Numbered from the stretch's first letter, positions 8,055 to 17,138 are shown. The stretch is 64,000 nt of DNA from Curtobacterium sp. UNCCL20 (GCF_900101675.1 NZ_FNKG01000001.1:496001-560000), one strand, 5' to 3'. Notes: generated by a model from the letters alone, not told the origin. Numbers and translations are program-made.

Positions 8055-9074
8055 CTAGATCGACAACGGGCCGGAGACCCCACGCATCCGGCCACCAGCA
8101 CCGCGGTCTCCGCCAAGTCCTCCTGAGACCGTCCCGTCCCGGTGGGCGAACGTCGTCCGGTACGCGGATGCCGGGACGCCGACGTGGGCCCGGAAGTTCC
8201 GTCTGAGGGTCTCCGCCGTCCCGAACCCCGTTGCGGCTGCGATCTGCGCCAGGGGCAGCCGCGTCGTCTCGAGCAGCACCTTCGCCCGCTCGATCCGCTC
8301 GTGCGTAACCCAGGCCGCGACACTGGTGCCCACTTCGCGTCGGAACCAGCGGACGAGCGTGCGCTCGCTGACGTGCTCGACACGAGCCAGCCGCTCCAGA
8401 GGCAGTGGTTCGTCGAGGTGCTCGCGCATCCACTCGAGGAGGCGCGGGGTTGCCGTCGGAGCACGGAGGGCGTCCTTCACGAACTGTGCCTGCCCTCCAG
8501 CTCGGTGCGGGGCGGCCACGAGGTACCTGGCGACGTCGTTCGCATAGGCCCGGCCGAGGTCGCGAGCAGTCAGGTGGAGCGCGAGGTCGACCGCAGCGAG
8601 GCCTCCGCCCGAAGTGAAGAACGCACCGTCGGCCACGAAGAGGCGGCCCGCCCGCAACCGCACCGCTGGGAAACGCACGGAGAACTCCTCGGCGTGCACC
8701 CAGTGCGTTGTCGCGGTCCGCCCATCGAGGAGGCCCGCCTGCGCGAGGATGACGGCACCGGCGCACAGTCCGACCACCCGTGCCCCGGAGGCTGCCGCGC
8801 TCCGGAGCGCCTCCAACAGCGCCGACGGCCGAGGCCGGAACGGCTCCGCTGATCCGGGGACCACGACCGTGCCCGCGCTCCCGAGGGTCCGCAGTGCCCC
8901 CTCGTCGGTGGCGTCGACGGACCGGAGCCGGTAGCCCGGTCCGGGGGGCGTGAGCCCGGGCACGGGTCCTGCCGTCGCGAACACCTGCGACACCACCGCT
9001 GTCTCCAACGGGTCACTGTCCGGTTCCGTCACCAGCGCGACGAGGTGGGGTGCACCGTCGATGGAGTCACCCAC
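8055..9074 (-). CDS. GlxA/FtrA-type AraC family regulator
   Basis: 339 residues. The N-terminal half is a DJ-1/PfpI domain with VVGLCAGAVILAQAGLLDGRTATTHW (the nucleophile-elbow Cys in GLCAGA). The C-terminal half is an AraC HTH pair (LARVEHVSERTLVRWFRREVG, then LPLAQIAAATGFGTAETLRRNFR). The family senses metabolites through the PfpI-like domain and usually activates neighbouring genes. The GTG start overlaps the transporter gene upstream by 8 bp. A second GlxA-type regulator sits at 14309-15289. Confidence 0.88.
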   Translation of the reverse strand: MGDSIDGAPHLVALVTEPDSDPLETAVVSQVFATAGPVPGLTPPGPGYRLRSVDATDEGALRTLGSAGTVVVPGSAEPFRPRPSALLEALRSAAASGARVVGLCAGAVILAQAGLLDGRTATTHWVHAEEFSVRFPAVRLRAGRLFVADGAFFTSGGGLAAVDLALHLTARDLGRAYANDVARYLVAAPHRAGGQAQFVKDALRAPTATPRLLEWMREHLDEPLPLERLARVEHVSERTLVRWFRREVGTSVAAWVTHERIERAKVLLETTRLPLAQIAAATGFGTAETLRRNFRAHVGVPASAYRTTFAHRDGTVSGGLGGDRGAGGRMRGVSGPLSI

Positions 9075-10086
9075 CCTGCGCGACCGCTCCGCGCCCGCCG
9101 GCCGAGTGCTGCCGGCCCCGGTGTGCCCCTCGTCGCCGGGGTCGTCGCACCACCGAACCTGCGGCGACCAGCAGCACGAATGCTGAGGCGACGCCCAGGA
9201 CCGACCATGCGGCCGCCTCCCATCCGGGTACCTGCACGGTGACCGCCCAGCGGATGGCGAAGTTCGTGGTGGACGCGAGCGGGAAGGTGAACGTCCACCA
9301 TGAGACGCCGAACGGCAGCGACCGGTAGGTCCCGACGAGCACAGCCTGGACGGCGAGCATGAAGACGAGCATGCCGATGAGGATCGACTGCACTTCGCCG
9401 ATGGGTCCCGGGTGCGCGACGATCCACGCGAGGTTGGAGGTGGCTGCGGCGGCGAGGAACGCGGTCATCGCCGGCTTCAGGGTGTCGGGCAGCGCGGATC
9501 CGGTCATCAAGCGGATGAGGACGACCGTCCCGATCATCAGCCAGAAGAACAGGCCGGCGCCGAACGCGCCGAGAGCCGCCTGGTGGAGTCCGGCGCTCGA
9601 CAGGGAGATGCTGGCGACGTTCGCCCCCGCGACGACCGGGACGAAGTACCCCGGGTGGACCGCGGCAAGCTCGACACCCCCTGCGATCCAGTGCGCCACC
9701 AGTTGCGCTGCAACGGAGCCGAGCAGGACGACGAACGCGAAGCAGACCCAGTCCAGGAGCGCTCCGGGGAGGACGGTGCGGTAGTGCGAGGCCAGCAGTA
9801 GGCCGACCAGCGGGATGTACGCCGCGAAGGGCCCGGAGCCCGGGTGCTCGAGGTCGGCGCGGAACGCCCCGGAACGTCGCAGGCCGGGCACGACGTACAG
9901 GACGGCGAGCAGGACCCACAGGACGCCTGCGACCGCGAAGAGCATTTCGGACGGCCATCGGACGGCGTGCAGTTCTGCCGTCGCGGTCGTCCAGCACCCG
10001 GCCAGGCCTGCGAGGCCGAGCGGAACGCCGAACGAGCCGAGTGTGACCAGCCGCCGGGAGAGGGGCTGTATCGATCCGTCGTCCAT
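9067..10086 (-). CDS. TDT/SLAC1 family transporter (TehA-like)
   Basis: 339 residues with about ten membrane segments. GSFGVPLGLAGLAGCW is the first helix of the tellurite-resistance/dicarboxylate transporter and SLAC1 anion channel family; later SWWTFTFPLASTTNFAIRW is the characteristic (W)xxFxFPL motif. The ATG at 10086 follows GAGGAG; an in-frame upstream extension lacks a site. It probably exports small anions or confers resistance to sulfite or tellurite-like oxyanions. An inverted-repeat operator (10108-10130) lies 21 nt upstream. Confidence 0.82.
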   Translation of the reverse strand: MDDGSIQPLSRRLVTLGSFGVPLGLAGLAGCWTTATAELHAVRWPSEMLFAVAGVLWVLLAVLYVVPGLRRSGAFRADLEHPGSGPFAAYIPLVGLLLASHYRTVLPGALLDWVCFAFVVLLGSVAAQLVAHWIAGGVELAAVHPGYFVPVVAGANVASISLSSAGLHQAALGAFGAGLFFWLMIGTVVLIRLMTGSALPDTLKPAMTAFLAAAATSNLAWIVAHPGPIGEVQSILIGMLVFMLAVQAVLVGTYRSLPFGVSWWTFTFPLASTTNFAIRWAVTVQVPGWEAAAWSVLGVASAFVLLVAAGSVVRRPRRRGAHRGRQHSAGGRGAVAQGG

Positions 10087-10107
10087 CGTGCTCCTCACTT
10101 CGTTCAC

Positions 10108-10130
10108 CTGACTTGTAGAGTACAAGTTAG
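10108..10130. promoter_or_regulatory. inverted-repeat operator, HxlR-type motif copy 2
   Basis: CTGACTTGTA, spacer GAG, TACAAGTTAG. Nine of ten arm positions pair, and the inner ACTTGTA/TACAAGT arms are perfect. It is the best copy of the recurring motif and lies between the divergent TDT transporter and the gene at 10176, so it may control both. Confidence 0.72.
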
Positions 10131-10175
10131 CGAGGTCGGACCGGCCTTAGCGCCGACACCGACCCGGAGGTCCCC

Positions 10176-10895
10176 ATGCCCATCTCGCTCGCCACCGCCG
10201 TGACAGCAGCCGCCGGCGGGTCCCGCTGGTCAGAGGTCGAACGCATCGACTTCAGTCGGACGCTCGGCGGGGCCGTGTGGGGGCTGAAGCACGCATCCGG
10301 CACCGTCGAGCACGGGCTGACCCACGTCGACGTCCAGCGTCAGCGGACCCGCATGGACTCCTTCGGTCCCACGGGCGGCTCCGCGGAGTACACGCCCGAC
10401 CGAGTGACGATCACCGACGGGGCGACCGGGGAGTCCGAGTTGTTCGACCACCCGAGGGAGTCGTTCGTCGGGCACGGCGTCGAAACCCCCTGGACACCAG
10501 CACACGTCGCGTACTTCGTCGGGTACACGATGTGGACGTACAGCACCGAAGCGTGGTCGCTCCAGCTCCCGGGGGTCGAGACCGAGGAGGACGGCACGTG
10601 GACGGAAGCGGGCAGGAGCCTGCGTCGCATGCGAGTCACCTACCCGTCGAGCATCACGACCCACAGTCGGGTGCAGACCCTCTACGTCGACGGGGACGAC
10701 CTCGTGCGACGGCGCGACTACGAGGCCGACGTCATGGGCGGGGTCCCGAGCGCGCAGCTCGTCGCCGGCCACGTCGAGGTGGACGGGATCGTCATCGCCA
10801 CGGAGCGCGACGTGTTCCCCCGGGACCCCGCGGGTGGGATCTTCGCCGACCAGCACCTGGTGTCCATCCGGCTCGCCGACGTCGCGGTGGTGTGA
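10176..10895 (+). CDS. hypothetical protein, actinobacterial type
   Basis: 239 residues, ATG after GGAGGTCCCC. No signal peptide or membrane segment is seen. The sequence alternates strands with many Trp/Tyr residues (EVERIDFSRTLGGAVWGLKH, YFVGYTMWTYSTEAW, VTYPSSITTHSRVQTLYVDG), which suggests a beta-barrel or lipocalin-like fold that binds a small ligand. I do not recognise a named family and see no catalytic motif. It is divergent from the TDT transporter and shares the operator at 10108-10130, so it probably responds to the same signal. Confidence 0.6.
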   Translation: MPISLATAVTAAAGGSRWSEVERIDFSRTLGGAVWGLKHASGTVEHGLTHVDVQRQRTRMDSFGPTGGSAEYTPDRVTITDGATGESELFDHPRESFVGHGVETPWTPAHVAYFVGYTMWTYSTEAWSLQLPGVETEEDGTWTEAGRSLRRMRVTYPSSITTHSRVQTLYVDGDDLVRRRDYEADVMGGVPSAQLVAGHVEVDGIVIATERDVFPRDPAGGIFADQHLVSIRLADVAVV

Positions 10896-10916
10896 CGCGA
10901 GCGGAGGAGCCGGGTC

Positions 10917-11555
10917 TCAGGCCGCGGGCGACCCGGCACCCTCCAGCCCGGTACCCCCCGGCCCGGCGCCCTCCGGACCGGCCTCGCCGAGCTCACGGAG
11001 GAGATGTGACCGTGCCGCGCCGAGGACGTCGGCGCTGAAGTCGGTGGTCGAGGTGGCGCGCGCGAGGAACAGCGCGCCGACCATCGTCGACATCCGGACC
11101 AGGGCAGCCGGTGTGACGGCATCACCCTCGTCGGACAGCCACGCTGCGAAGTCCTGCACCCCCTGGGCGAATGCCGTCCGCACCGCTCGGTCGTCCGACC
11201 GCGCCACGTCCGAGCCGAAGCCGGTCGTCACGCACCCCCCGGCCCAGTCGTCCCGGTTGTGCTCCGACAGGTACCCCCGGACGAGCTCGGCGAGCGCGGC
11301 TCGGTGGTCCACCGAGGTCTCCTCAAGGCCTGTGAGGCCCGCGTTCATCTGCTCGTACGCGTTCGCTGCGGCCTCGGCGACGAGCGCGTCCTTCGACGGA
11401 AAGTGTCGGTAGAACCCGCCGTTGGTCAGCCCGACCTCGCGCATCACGTCGCCGATGCTCACGGACGCCGCACCCCGCTCCCGGAACACGTGTGAAGCGG
11501 CTTCCACGATCTGCTGACGGTGCCGGTCTGCCTGGTCCCGTGAGACGCGTCCCAT
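10917..11555 (-). CDS. TetR/AcrR family regulator
   Basis: 212 residues from ATG 11555. The N-terminal HTH is clear: IVEAASHVFRERGAASVSIGDVMREVGLTNGGFYRHFPSKDALV. The C-terminal ligand domain contains WAGGCVTTGFGSD, similar to TetR proteins that carry a Cys near position 110. The C-terminus is a Gly/Pro-rich tail. It faces the SDR gene at 11635, and a perfect 7-bp inverted repeat lies between them, so it probably represses itself and the SDR-hydrolase unit. Confidence 0.88.
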   Translation of the reverse strand: MGRVSRDQADRHRQQIVEAASHVFRERGAASVSIGDVMREVGLTNGGFYRHFPSKDALVAEAAANAYEQMNAGLTGLEETSVDHRAALAELVRGYLSEHNRDDWAGGCVTTGFGSDVARSDDRAVRTAFAQGVQDFAAWLSDEGDAVTPAALVRMSTMVGALFLARATSTTDFSADVLGAARSHLLRELGEAGPEGAGPGGTGLEGAGSPAA

Positions 11556-11602
11556 GTTTGCCCCTTCCGTAGATGCTGATCGCAATCTATCGTCTGGTCG
11601 AA

Positions 11603-11620
11603 AGATGTCGACAGACATCT
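11603..11620. promoter_or_regulatory. TetR-type operator
   Basis: AGATGTC and GACATCT are perfect 7-bp inverted arms around a 4-nt spacer, in the 79-bp gap between the divergent TetR (10917-11555) and SDR (11635) genes. Confidence 0.72.
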
Positions 11621-11634
11621 AACGAGAGGACACC

Positions 11635-12495
11635 ATGAGCGATGACATCCCCGACCAACGTGGTCGCCGCTATGTCGTGACGGGGGCGACCGGCGGCATC
11701 GGCGCCGCTGCCGGTCGTGCGCTGAGCGCGGCCGGCGCTGAGGTCGTGCTGGCGGTCCGCGACCTCGACCGCGGTGCGGCGGTCGCCGCGACCTTCCCGG
11801 GCCCGACCGAGGTGCTCGCGCTCGACGTCTCCCGCCTCGACTCCGTCCGCGCGTTCGGTCGAGATTGGTCCGGTCGACTCGACGGGCTGCTCAACAACGC
11901 CGGCGTGATGGCGACACCGTTCGCCCGGACGCCGGACGGCTTCGAGTCCCAGCTCGCGACGAACTTCCTCGGCCACTTCGTGTTGACCCGCCTCCTTCTG
12001 CCGTTCGTCACCGACCGCATCGTGAACGTCTCGTCCGTGCTCGCGTCCTTCGCCAGGATCGATCTCGACGACCTCAACTGGCAGCGACGCCGGTACGGCC
12101 CGTGGCGGGCGTACGGGCAGTCGAAGCTCGCTGACCTCCTGATCACCGATGAGCTGCAGCGCCGCCTCGACCTCGAGGGCAGCCGCGTCCGCGCGGTGAC
12201 GGCTCACCCCGGAGTCGCGCGGACCGGCCTCTACGGGAACGGGAACGCCACGGGTGCGTTCGGCGTCGTCCTCCGTGTTGCCGCTCGCTGGCGCGGTGTG
12301 CCTCCCGAGATCGGTGCCCGATCGGTGCTGCAGGCCCTCACCGCGGACGTCGCCGGTGGCTCGTACCTCGCACCACCGAGCCGTCCGTCGGTCGTCCGCG
12401 AGCAGCGCCGTGCGCGCCACGAGGACGACCACCCCACTGCGCTCGCCCTGTGGGAGCGCGCATCGGCACTGACCGGCTTCTCCGCCGCACTCTGA
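11635..12495 (+). CDS. SDR family oxidoreductase (atypical, retinol-dehydrogenase-like)
   Basis: 286 residues. YVVTGATGGIGAAAGRALSAAG is the Rossmann motif, LLNNAGVMATPF is the NNAG motif, and YGQSKLA is the catalytic YxxxK, with the usual serine in VNVSSVLA. Its length and the LxxNLSxxG-like LATNFLGHFVLTRLL segment place it with the retinol-dehydrogenase/WWOX-like SDR group. The substrate is unknown. It begins the unit controlled by the TetR operator and is followed 69 nt later by a hydrolase. Confidence 0.9.
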   Translation: MSDDIPDQRGRRYVVTGATGGIGAAAGRALSAAGAEVVLAVRDLDRGAAVAATFPGPTEVLALDVSRLDSVRAFGRDWSGRLDGLLNNAGVMATPFARTPDGFESQLATNFLGHFVLTRLLLPFVTDRIVNVSSVLASFARIDLDDLNWQRRRYGPWRAYGQSKLADLLITDELQRRLDLEGSRVRAVTAHPGVARTGLYGNGNATGAFGVVLRVAARWRGVPPEIGARSVLQALTADVAGGSYLAPPSRPSVVREQRRARHEDDHPTALALWERASALTGFSAAL

Positions 12496-12564
12496 CCGCC
12501 CGAAACACTCCGGGACTTCCGCACCGCGGCGGTCCGTTCGAGCTCGAACAGAAAGAGGAACACC

Positions 12565-13398
12565 ATGTCCACGACACCCTCGACGACGACCGTCCAGACG
12601 GCGTCCGCAACCCACACCTACCGACGGACCGGTCCGGTCGGCGCGGTACCACTCGTCCTCCTGATGCGCTTCCGCGGGACCATCGATGACTGGGACCCGG
12701 CCCTCATCGAGCCCCTCAGCCGGAACCGCGACGTCATCCTGGTCGACAACGTCGGCACCGGGCGCTCCACCGGAGAGCCTCGCGACTCGATGGAGGGCGC
12801 AGCCGCGGGCATCATCGACTTCGTCGAAGCCCTCGAGCTCACACAGGTCGACCTACTCGGTTGGTCGCTCGGCGGGGTCGTCGCTCAGTACGTCGTCGAC
12901 GCCCGTCCGGACCTGATCCGACGCGTCGTCGTGGCGGCGAGCACGCCGGGGCTGGTACCCGACACCCCGGCGCCCGACGCCCGTGTCACTGAGATCCAGA
13001 TGAAGCCCGACGCCACTGCTGCGGACATGGCGTACCTCTTCTACCCGGACACCGACGACGGCCGAGCAGCCGCCGCCGCGTCCGAGGCCCGGATCGCGGC
13101 GGCGCGTCCGGCGGACGCCGTCGTGGTGTCCGACCGTGCCGCCGGTGCTCAGCTGGTCGCGGCGTCCGTCGCGTACCAAGTGCCGGTGCCCGACCTGGTC
13201 GCCCGACTCGCGAGGACCACGCAGCCGGTCCTGTTCGCGAACGGAGTGCAGGACGTGGGCATCCCGGCCTCGGCCTCGGTCTTCGGTGCGACGCACGCGC
13301 CCCGCGGGACCGCTCTGCTCTACGGCGACGCCGGGCACGCGTTCCTGTTCCAGCACGCGGAGCACTTCGCTGCGACCGTGGACCTCTTCCTGCGCTGA
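12565..13398 (+). CDS. alpha/beta hydrolase
   Basis: 277 residues. GWSLGG is the nucleophile elbow (Ser), the likely acid is the Asp in NGVQDVGIP, and the histidine is in GDAGHAFLFQHAEHF. The early RFRGTIDDWDPALIEPLS is unusual for the family because the oxyanion-hole region reads MRFRGT rather than HGxPG. A close relative is encoded at 17234-18076 with the same RFRGTxDxWDPA block, so these are paralogues. ATG follows GAAAGAGGA. It probably cleaves an ester or lactone together with the preceding SDR; the substrate is unknown. Confidence 0.85.
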   Translation: MSTTPSTTTVQTASATHTYRRTGPVGAVPLVLLMRFRGTIDDWDPALIEPLSRNRDVILVDNVGTGRSTGEPRDSMEGAAAGIIDFVEALELTQVDLLGWSLGGVVAQYVVDARPDLIRRVVVAASTPGLVPDTPAPDARVTEIQMKPDATAADMAYLFYPDTDDGRAAAAASEARIAAARPADAVVVSDRAAGAQLVAASVAYQVPVPDLVARLARTTQPVLFANGVQDVGIPASASVFGATHAPRGTALLYGDAGHAFLFQHAEHFAATVDLFLR

Positions 13399-13418
13399 CG
13401 CCGAGCTGGAATGGTCTG

Positions 13419-13454
13419 GTGCGTCCGGCTCGGGTCCTCCTCGGCCGGACGCAC
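13419..13454. terminator. stem-loop between convergent genes
   Basis: GTGCGTCCGGC and GCCGGACGCAC pair perfectly over 11 bp around a 14-nt loop, between the hydrolase and the acetyltransferase on the other strand. Confidence 0.65.
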
Positions 13455-13457
13455 CGC

Positions 13458-14291
13458 TCAGACCGTCAGCGTCCAGCCCGTCCGGAGGCCCAGGTCCCGG
13501 AGGCCCGCCCGGCGCAGGTTCCGCAACGACTGCCCCGGCCGGTCCACGGAGCCGAGGGCAGCCTCGGCGAACACCCACCTACAGCCGGCGCGCCTCGCCG
13601 CCTCGATGCGAGCGCGGATGAGGACACCCTGGACACCGCGGCGTCGGGCGCGGGGCAGCGTCGCGCCTCCGAACAGCTCCGCAGCGGGTCCGCGGACCGA
13701 GACCGCGCCGACACCGACGAGCTCCATGCCGTCCCACGCCCCGAGCGCGACCCAGCCGTCGGCATCCACGGAGCCGGCTCCCATAGCCGCGAGGTGCGGG
13801 TCAGCCGGATCTCCGAAGGCCTCGAACATCGTCGCGGACCACGACAGTGCTTCCTTGGGCCGGACCGCGCGGACCATCATCGGCCCGGTGGGCGCGGCGG
13901 ACACGGCGAGCTCCTCGAGTTCCGCGCCCAACTTCACGAGCGTCGGCCCCGCCGACAGTCCCAGTCGCTCGCACGTCTCCCGCCACCCGTCAGGCTCGAA
14001 CGCCGGAGCGATATGCAGCGACGCTCGACGCACTCCGCTCCGCGTGAACCGCTCCCGTGCCAGCGCGACGAGGTCATCAGCGGTCCCCGTCCACCGCGTG
14101 ACGCCGACGACGCGACTCCACTGGTCGGTCGGATCGTGGGGCATCGAGACGAGTATGCCGTCGGCGAAGGCTTCCGCAGTCAGTCCGAGCGCTGCTTGGG
14201 CTTGCGCAGGCGTCCGACCGACGAGGTCAGCGAGGGCATCGGCTTCGGCGTGTTCCGCGATGCGGATGAGCTCTGTGGCTGTGGGCAGCAT
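13458..14291 (-). CDS. GNAT family N-acetyltransferase, two-domain
   Basis: 277 residues. The C-terminal half holds the GNAT core, with VGVGAVSVRGPAAELFGGATLPRARRRGVQGVLIRARIEAARRAG covering the strand, the RxxGxx pyrophosphate loop and helix 3. The N-terminal half looks like a second, non-catalytic GNAT-like domain. The acceptor is unknown. ATG 14291 sits 17 nt from the next minus-strand gene upstream (the GlxA-type regulator ends at 14309), so the two may share a transcript. Confidence 0.8.
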   Translation of the reverse strand: MLPTATELIRIAEHAEADALADLVGRTPAQAQAALGLTAEAFADGILVSMPHDPTDQWSRVVGVTRWTGTADDLVALARERFTRSGVRRASLHIAPAFEPDGWRETCERLGLSAGPTLVKLGAELEELAVSAAPTGPMMVRAVRPKEALSWSATMFEAFGDPADPHLAAMGAGSVDADGWVALGAWDGMELVGVGAVSVRGPAAELFGGATLPRARRRGVQGVLIRARIEAARRAGCRWVFAEAALGSVDRPGQSLRNLRRAGLRDLGLRTGWTLTV

Positions 14292-14308
14292 CCACCTAGC
14301 TTACTTTC

Positions 14309-15289
14309 TCAACAAGAGTCAGGTGGGCGTATCCCGGTGGTTCCGAACCGGTGGCGGTACGCGCTCGGCGTCGTGCCGGAGGAGCGCCGGAACGCTCGGC
14401 GGAACGCGGCCGGGTCGGTGAAACCCGCTCCGTGGGCGGCCTCCGTCACGGTCGACCCCTGCTCGAGCAGCTGCCGACCGAGGTCCACCCGCGCGCGCTC
14501 GACGAAGCGGACCGGAGTGGTGCCGAGCTCCTCGACGAAGAGCCGCGCGAGGTGTCGGGCGCTGAGGCCCACGGCTCGGGCCGAGTCCCGGGTGCTGAAC
14601 GGCGACGCTGGATCCGCGAGGACCACGTCCACGACGGACCGCACCGGCGAGGAGCGCGGGGCAGGCCCACGCAACCCCGCCGAGAACTGGGCTTGACCGC
14701 CAGGACGCTGCATGTGCACCACGAGAGCTCGAGCGACGTCGCGGGCCAGGTCACCTCCATGGTCGCGTTCGACGAGCGCCAGGGCGAGGTCGATCCCGGC
14801 TGTCACCCCTGCGGAGGTGACGACGTCCCCGTCCTGGACCCAGATCGAGTCTGGCGTGACCTCGGTGTCCGGCGCGACCCGAGCCAGCAGTTCCGCATGT
14901 CGCCAGTGCGTGGTCGCGCGCCTACCCGCGAGCAGTCCGGCCTGGGCCAGGACGAACGCGCCTGTGCACACTGATGCGACGGTGCGGGCGGAGCGGGCAA
15001 CCGCTCGGACACCATCGACGAGTCCGTCGGGTGCCGATCGATCGACGAGGTCGTCGCCACCAGCGACCAGCAGCACGTCAGGCGCGTCGAGGTCCCCCAG
15101 GGAGGCGTCCACGGGGACGGTCAGTCCCACCGACGTGCGGACGGGCCGTCCATCGGGGGAGACGAACCGGAGGACGTAGTGGGCTCCGGACCGGTTGGCT
15201 TCGGCGAACACCTCGGCCGGCCCGGTCACGTCCAGGAACTTGACCCCATCGAACAAGACGATCGCGACGGTCGTCCCCTGCATGTCCAT
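14309..15289 (-). CDS. GlxA/FtrA-type AraC family regulator (second copy)
   Basis: 326 residues from ATG 15289 (GGAGATGAGG upstream). The DJ-1/PfpI domain begins with VAIVLFDGVKFLDVTGPAEVF, and VASVCTGAFVLAQAGLLAGRRATTHW holds the elbow Cys. The C-terminal AraC HTH pair is ARAVGLSARHLARLFVEELG and STVTEAAHGAGFTDPAAFRRAFR. It is divergent from the HD-domain gene at 15381 and upstream of the acetyltransferase; either could be its target. Confidence 0.88.
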   Translation of the reverse strand: MDMQGTTVAIVLFDGVKFLDVTGPAEVFAEANRSGAHYVLRFVSPDGRPVRTSVGLTVPVDASLGDLDAPDVLLVAGGDDLVDRSAPDGLVDGVRAVARSARTVASVCTGAFVLAQAGLLAGRRATTHWRHAELLARVAPDTEVTPDSIWVQDGDVVTSAGVTAGIDLALALVERDHGGDLARDVARALVVHMQRPGGQAQFSAGLRGPAPRSSPVRSVVDVVLADPASPFSTRDSARAVGLSARHLARLFVEELGTTPVRFVERARVDLGRQLLEQGSTVTEAAHGAGFTDPAAFRRAFRRSSGTTPSAYRHRFGTTGIRPPDSC

Positions 15290-15380
15290 CGGTGCCTCAT
15301 CTCCGTCCTGATGTCGCTCGTCGTCGGTCGCGCCGTCCACCCACCCTGGAGTACACGATCCACGAGAGAGGACGCGATCC

Positions 15381-16019
15381 ATGATCGACACCATCGCCGG
15401 CATCACTGTGCCGGACACTGCCCTCGTCCGCGCGGCGACCGACCACGTCCGTGCCGCTGAGGACGACCTGCTGTTCCACCACTCGCGCCGGGTGTTCTTC
15501 TTCGGAGCCCTGCAAGGTCACCGGCGCGGGCTCCGCCCCGACCTGGAGTTGCTCTACGTCGGCGCGATGTTCCACGACCTCGGCCTGACCGATCGACACC
15601 GCGACTCAGGGCAGCGGTTCGAGGTCGACGGTGCGGACGACGCCCGCACCTTCCTCCTCGAGCACGGCGTGGACACCCAGGCGGCCCGAGATGTGTGGCT
15701 CGGCATCGCGCTGCACACCACACCCGGCGTGCCGGAGTTCCTCGAGCCGGAGATCGCGCTGGTGACCGCAGGTGTCGAGACGGACGTCCTCGGTATCGGC
15801 CGGGACGACCTCCCGGAGGACACCCTCGGAGCGGTCATCGCGGCGCACCCGCGGCCAGACTTCAAGCGACGCATCCTCGAGCGCTTCGCGGAGGGCAACC
15901 GGCACCGGCCTGAGACGGTGTTCGGGAACGTCAACGCGGACGTGCTGGCGCACTTCCTGCCTGGCTTCCGGCGGACCGACTTCGTCGAGGTCATCCGCGG
16001 CAACACGTGGCCGGAATGA
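15381..16019 (+). CDS. HD-domain protein (phosphohydrolase-like)
   Basis: 212 residues. LLFHHSRRVFFFGAL and AMFHDLGLTD supply the H...HD signature of metal-dependent phosphohydrolases, and a later conserved His is in GIALHTTPG. Actinobacterial proteins of this length are often annotated as HD or cyanamide-hydratase-like. It may hydrolyse a phosphate ester or hydrate a small nitrile-like compound; this cannot be decided from sequence alone. It is transcribed away from the GlxA-type regulator at 14309 and ends at a strong hairpin. Confidence 0.75.
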   Translation: MIDTIAGITVPDTALVRAATDHVRAAEDDLLFHHSRRVFFFGALQGHRRGLRPDLELLYVGAMFHDLGLTDRHRDSGQRFEVDGADDARTFLLEHGVDTQAARDVWLGIALHTTPGVPEFLEPEIALVTAGVETDVLGIGRDDLPEDTLGAVIAAHPRPDFKRRILERFAEGNRHRPETVFGNVNADVLAHFLPGFRRTDFVEVIRGNTWPE

Positions 16020-16049
16020 CCGGAGCGGCGGGTCGGGACCCGCGGTCGT

Positions 16050-16097
16050 GACGGACGGGAGGCGCGGAGCGGGCTGGCACCGCGCCTCCCGTCCGTC
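16050..16097. terminator. strong bidirectional stem-loop
   Basis: An 18-bp perfect stem (GACGGACGGGAGGCGCGG with its complement) encloses a 12-nt loop between the convergent HD-domain and esterase genes. Confidence 0.75.
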
Positions 16098-16118
16098 TGC
16101 ACGCACGCCGGCGCGCGG

Positions 16119-17075
16119 TCAGCGCGCGAGCAGACGCCGGACCCACTCGCCACGGGTGCGGCGTGCTGCCTTCGAGAGCTCGGCGTCGGGTGCCAGCAGT
16201 TCGAAGAGGTGGTACCCGCCAGGCCACACGTGCAGCTCGGCCTCGCCGCCAGCGGCCCAGATCCGGCTCGCGAAGGCGACGTCCTCGTCTCGGAACACCT
16301 CGGCCGAGCCGACCTCGACGTACGTCGGCGGGAGACCACTCAGGTCCTGCTCACGGCTCGCGGACTCGTACGACGTGATGTCCTCGGTGCCCCGGCGGTC
16401 GCCCAGGTAGAAGTTCCAGCCGGTCTCGTTGCTGGTTCGGTCCCAGATGCCGATGCCGTCGATCTGCTGCGCCGAGTTGCTGTCGTTGTGCTCGTCGAGC
16501 ATGCCGTACATGACGACCTGGCCGGCAAGGGCGGGCACTCCGCGGTCTCGGGCCATCAGGGTGATCCCCGCGGCGAGGCCCCCTCCGGCACTGCCACCGA
16601 TCGTGATGAGTTTCGAAGGGTCGAAGCCGAGCTCGTCGGCGTGCTCCGCCGTCCAGACCAGCGCAGCGTACGAGTCCTCGAGCGCGGCCGGTGCCGGGTT
16701 CTCCGGCGCGAGGCGGTACTCGACGGTGACGACGACGGCGTCGAACTCGACGACGTAGTCGACGACCGGGGCGACCCCGACGAACCGGTCGCCGAAGATC
16801 ATCCCGCCGACGTGCGTGAAGAAGAACGCGGCACCGGGCTCGGTGTGGTCCGTGCGGCGGAAGACCGAGACGACGAGGTCGCCAGCGGGCCCGGGGACGA
16901 GGTGCTCCTCGTGGACGATCGGACGCCCCTCGAGGAGCTGCTCCAGGGACGGGGTGAAGCCCGGGCCGCGCAGGACCTCTAGGTGCTCGGGCAGGAGCGT
17001 CGGGGAGATCCCGGCCTGGGCGAGGACGGGCTCGAGTTCAGCGTCGAACGGCGGGGGCGTGGTGTTGCGGGTCAT
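16119..17075 (-). CDS. alpha/beta hydrolase, hormone-sensitive lipase (HSL) family
   Basis: 318 residues from ATG 17075, preceded by GGAGGAA. ITIGGSAGGGLA is the GDSAGG nucleophile elbow of family IV esterases. The oxyanion-hole motif reads HVGGM instead of the canonical HGGG. VEYRLAPENPAPAALEDSYAAL is the conserved YRLAPExxxPAAxxD block. The catalytic Asp is likely in EVFRDEDVAFA and the His in WPGGYHLFE. It should cleave short-chain esters in the cytosol. It is divergent from the hydrolase at 17234, with two operator-like repeats between them. Confidence 0.87.
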   Translation of the reverse strand: MTRNTTPPPFDAELEPVLAQAGISPTLLPEHLEVLRGPGFTPSLEQLLEGRPIVHEEHLVPGPAGDLVVSVFRRTDHTEPGAAFFFTHVGGMIFGDRFVGVAPVVDYVVEFDAVVVTVEYRLAPENPAPAALEDSYAALVWTAEHADELGFDPSKLITIGGSAGGGLAAGITLMARDRGVPALAGQVVMYGMLDEHNDSNSAQQIDGIGIWDRTSNETGWNFYLGDRRGTEDITSYESASREQDLSGLPPTYVEVGSAEVFRDEDVAFASRIWAAGGEAELHVWPGGYHLFELLAPDAELSKAARRTRGEWVRRLLAR

Positions 17076-17138
17076 CGTTCCTCCAGTGCGAGTGCAGTGC
17101 CGATCGGTCGACCGGCACGGGGGGAACGTAACACTGAC

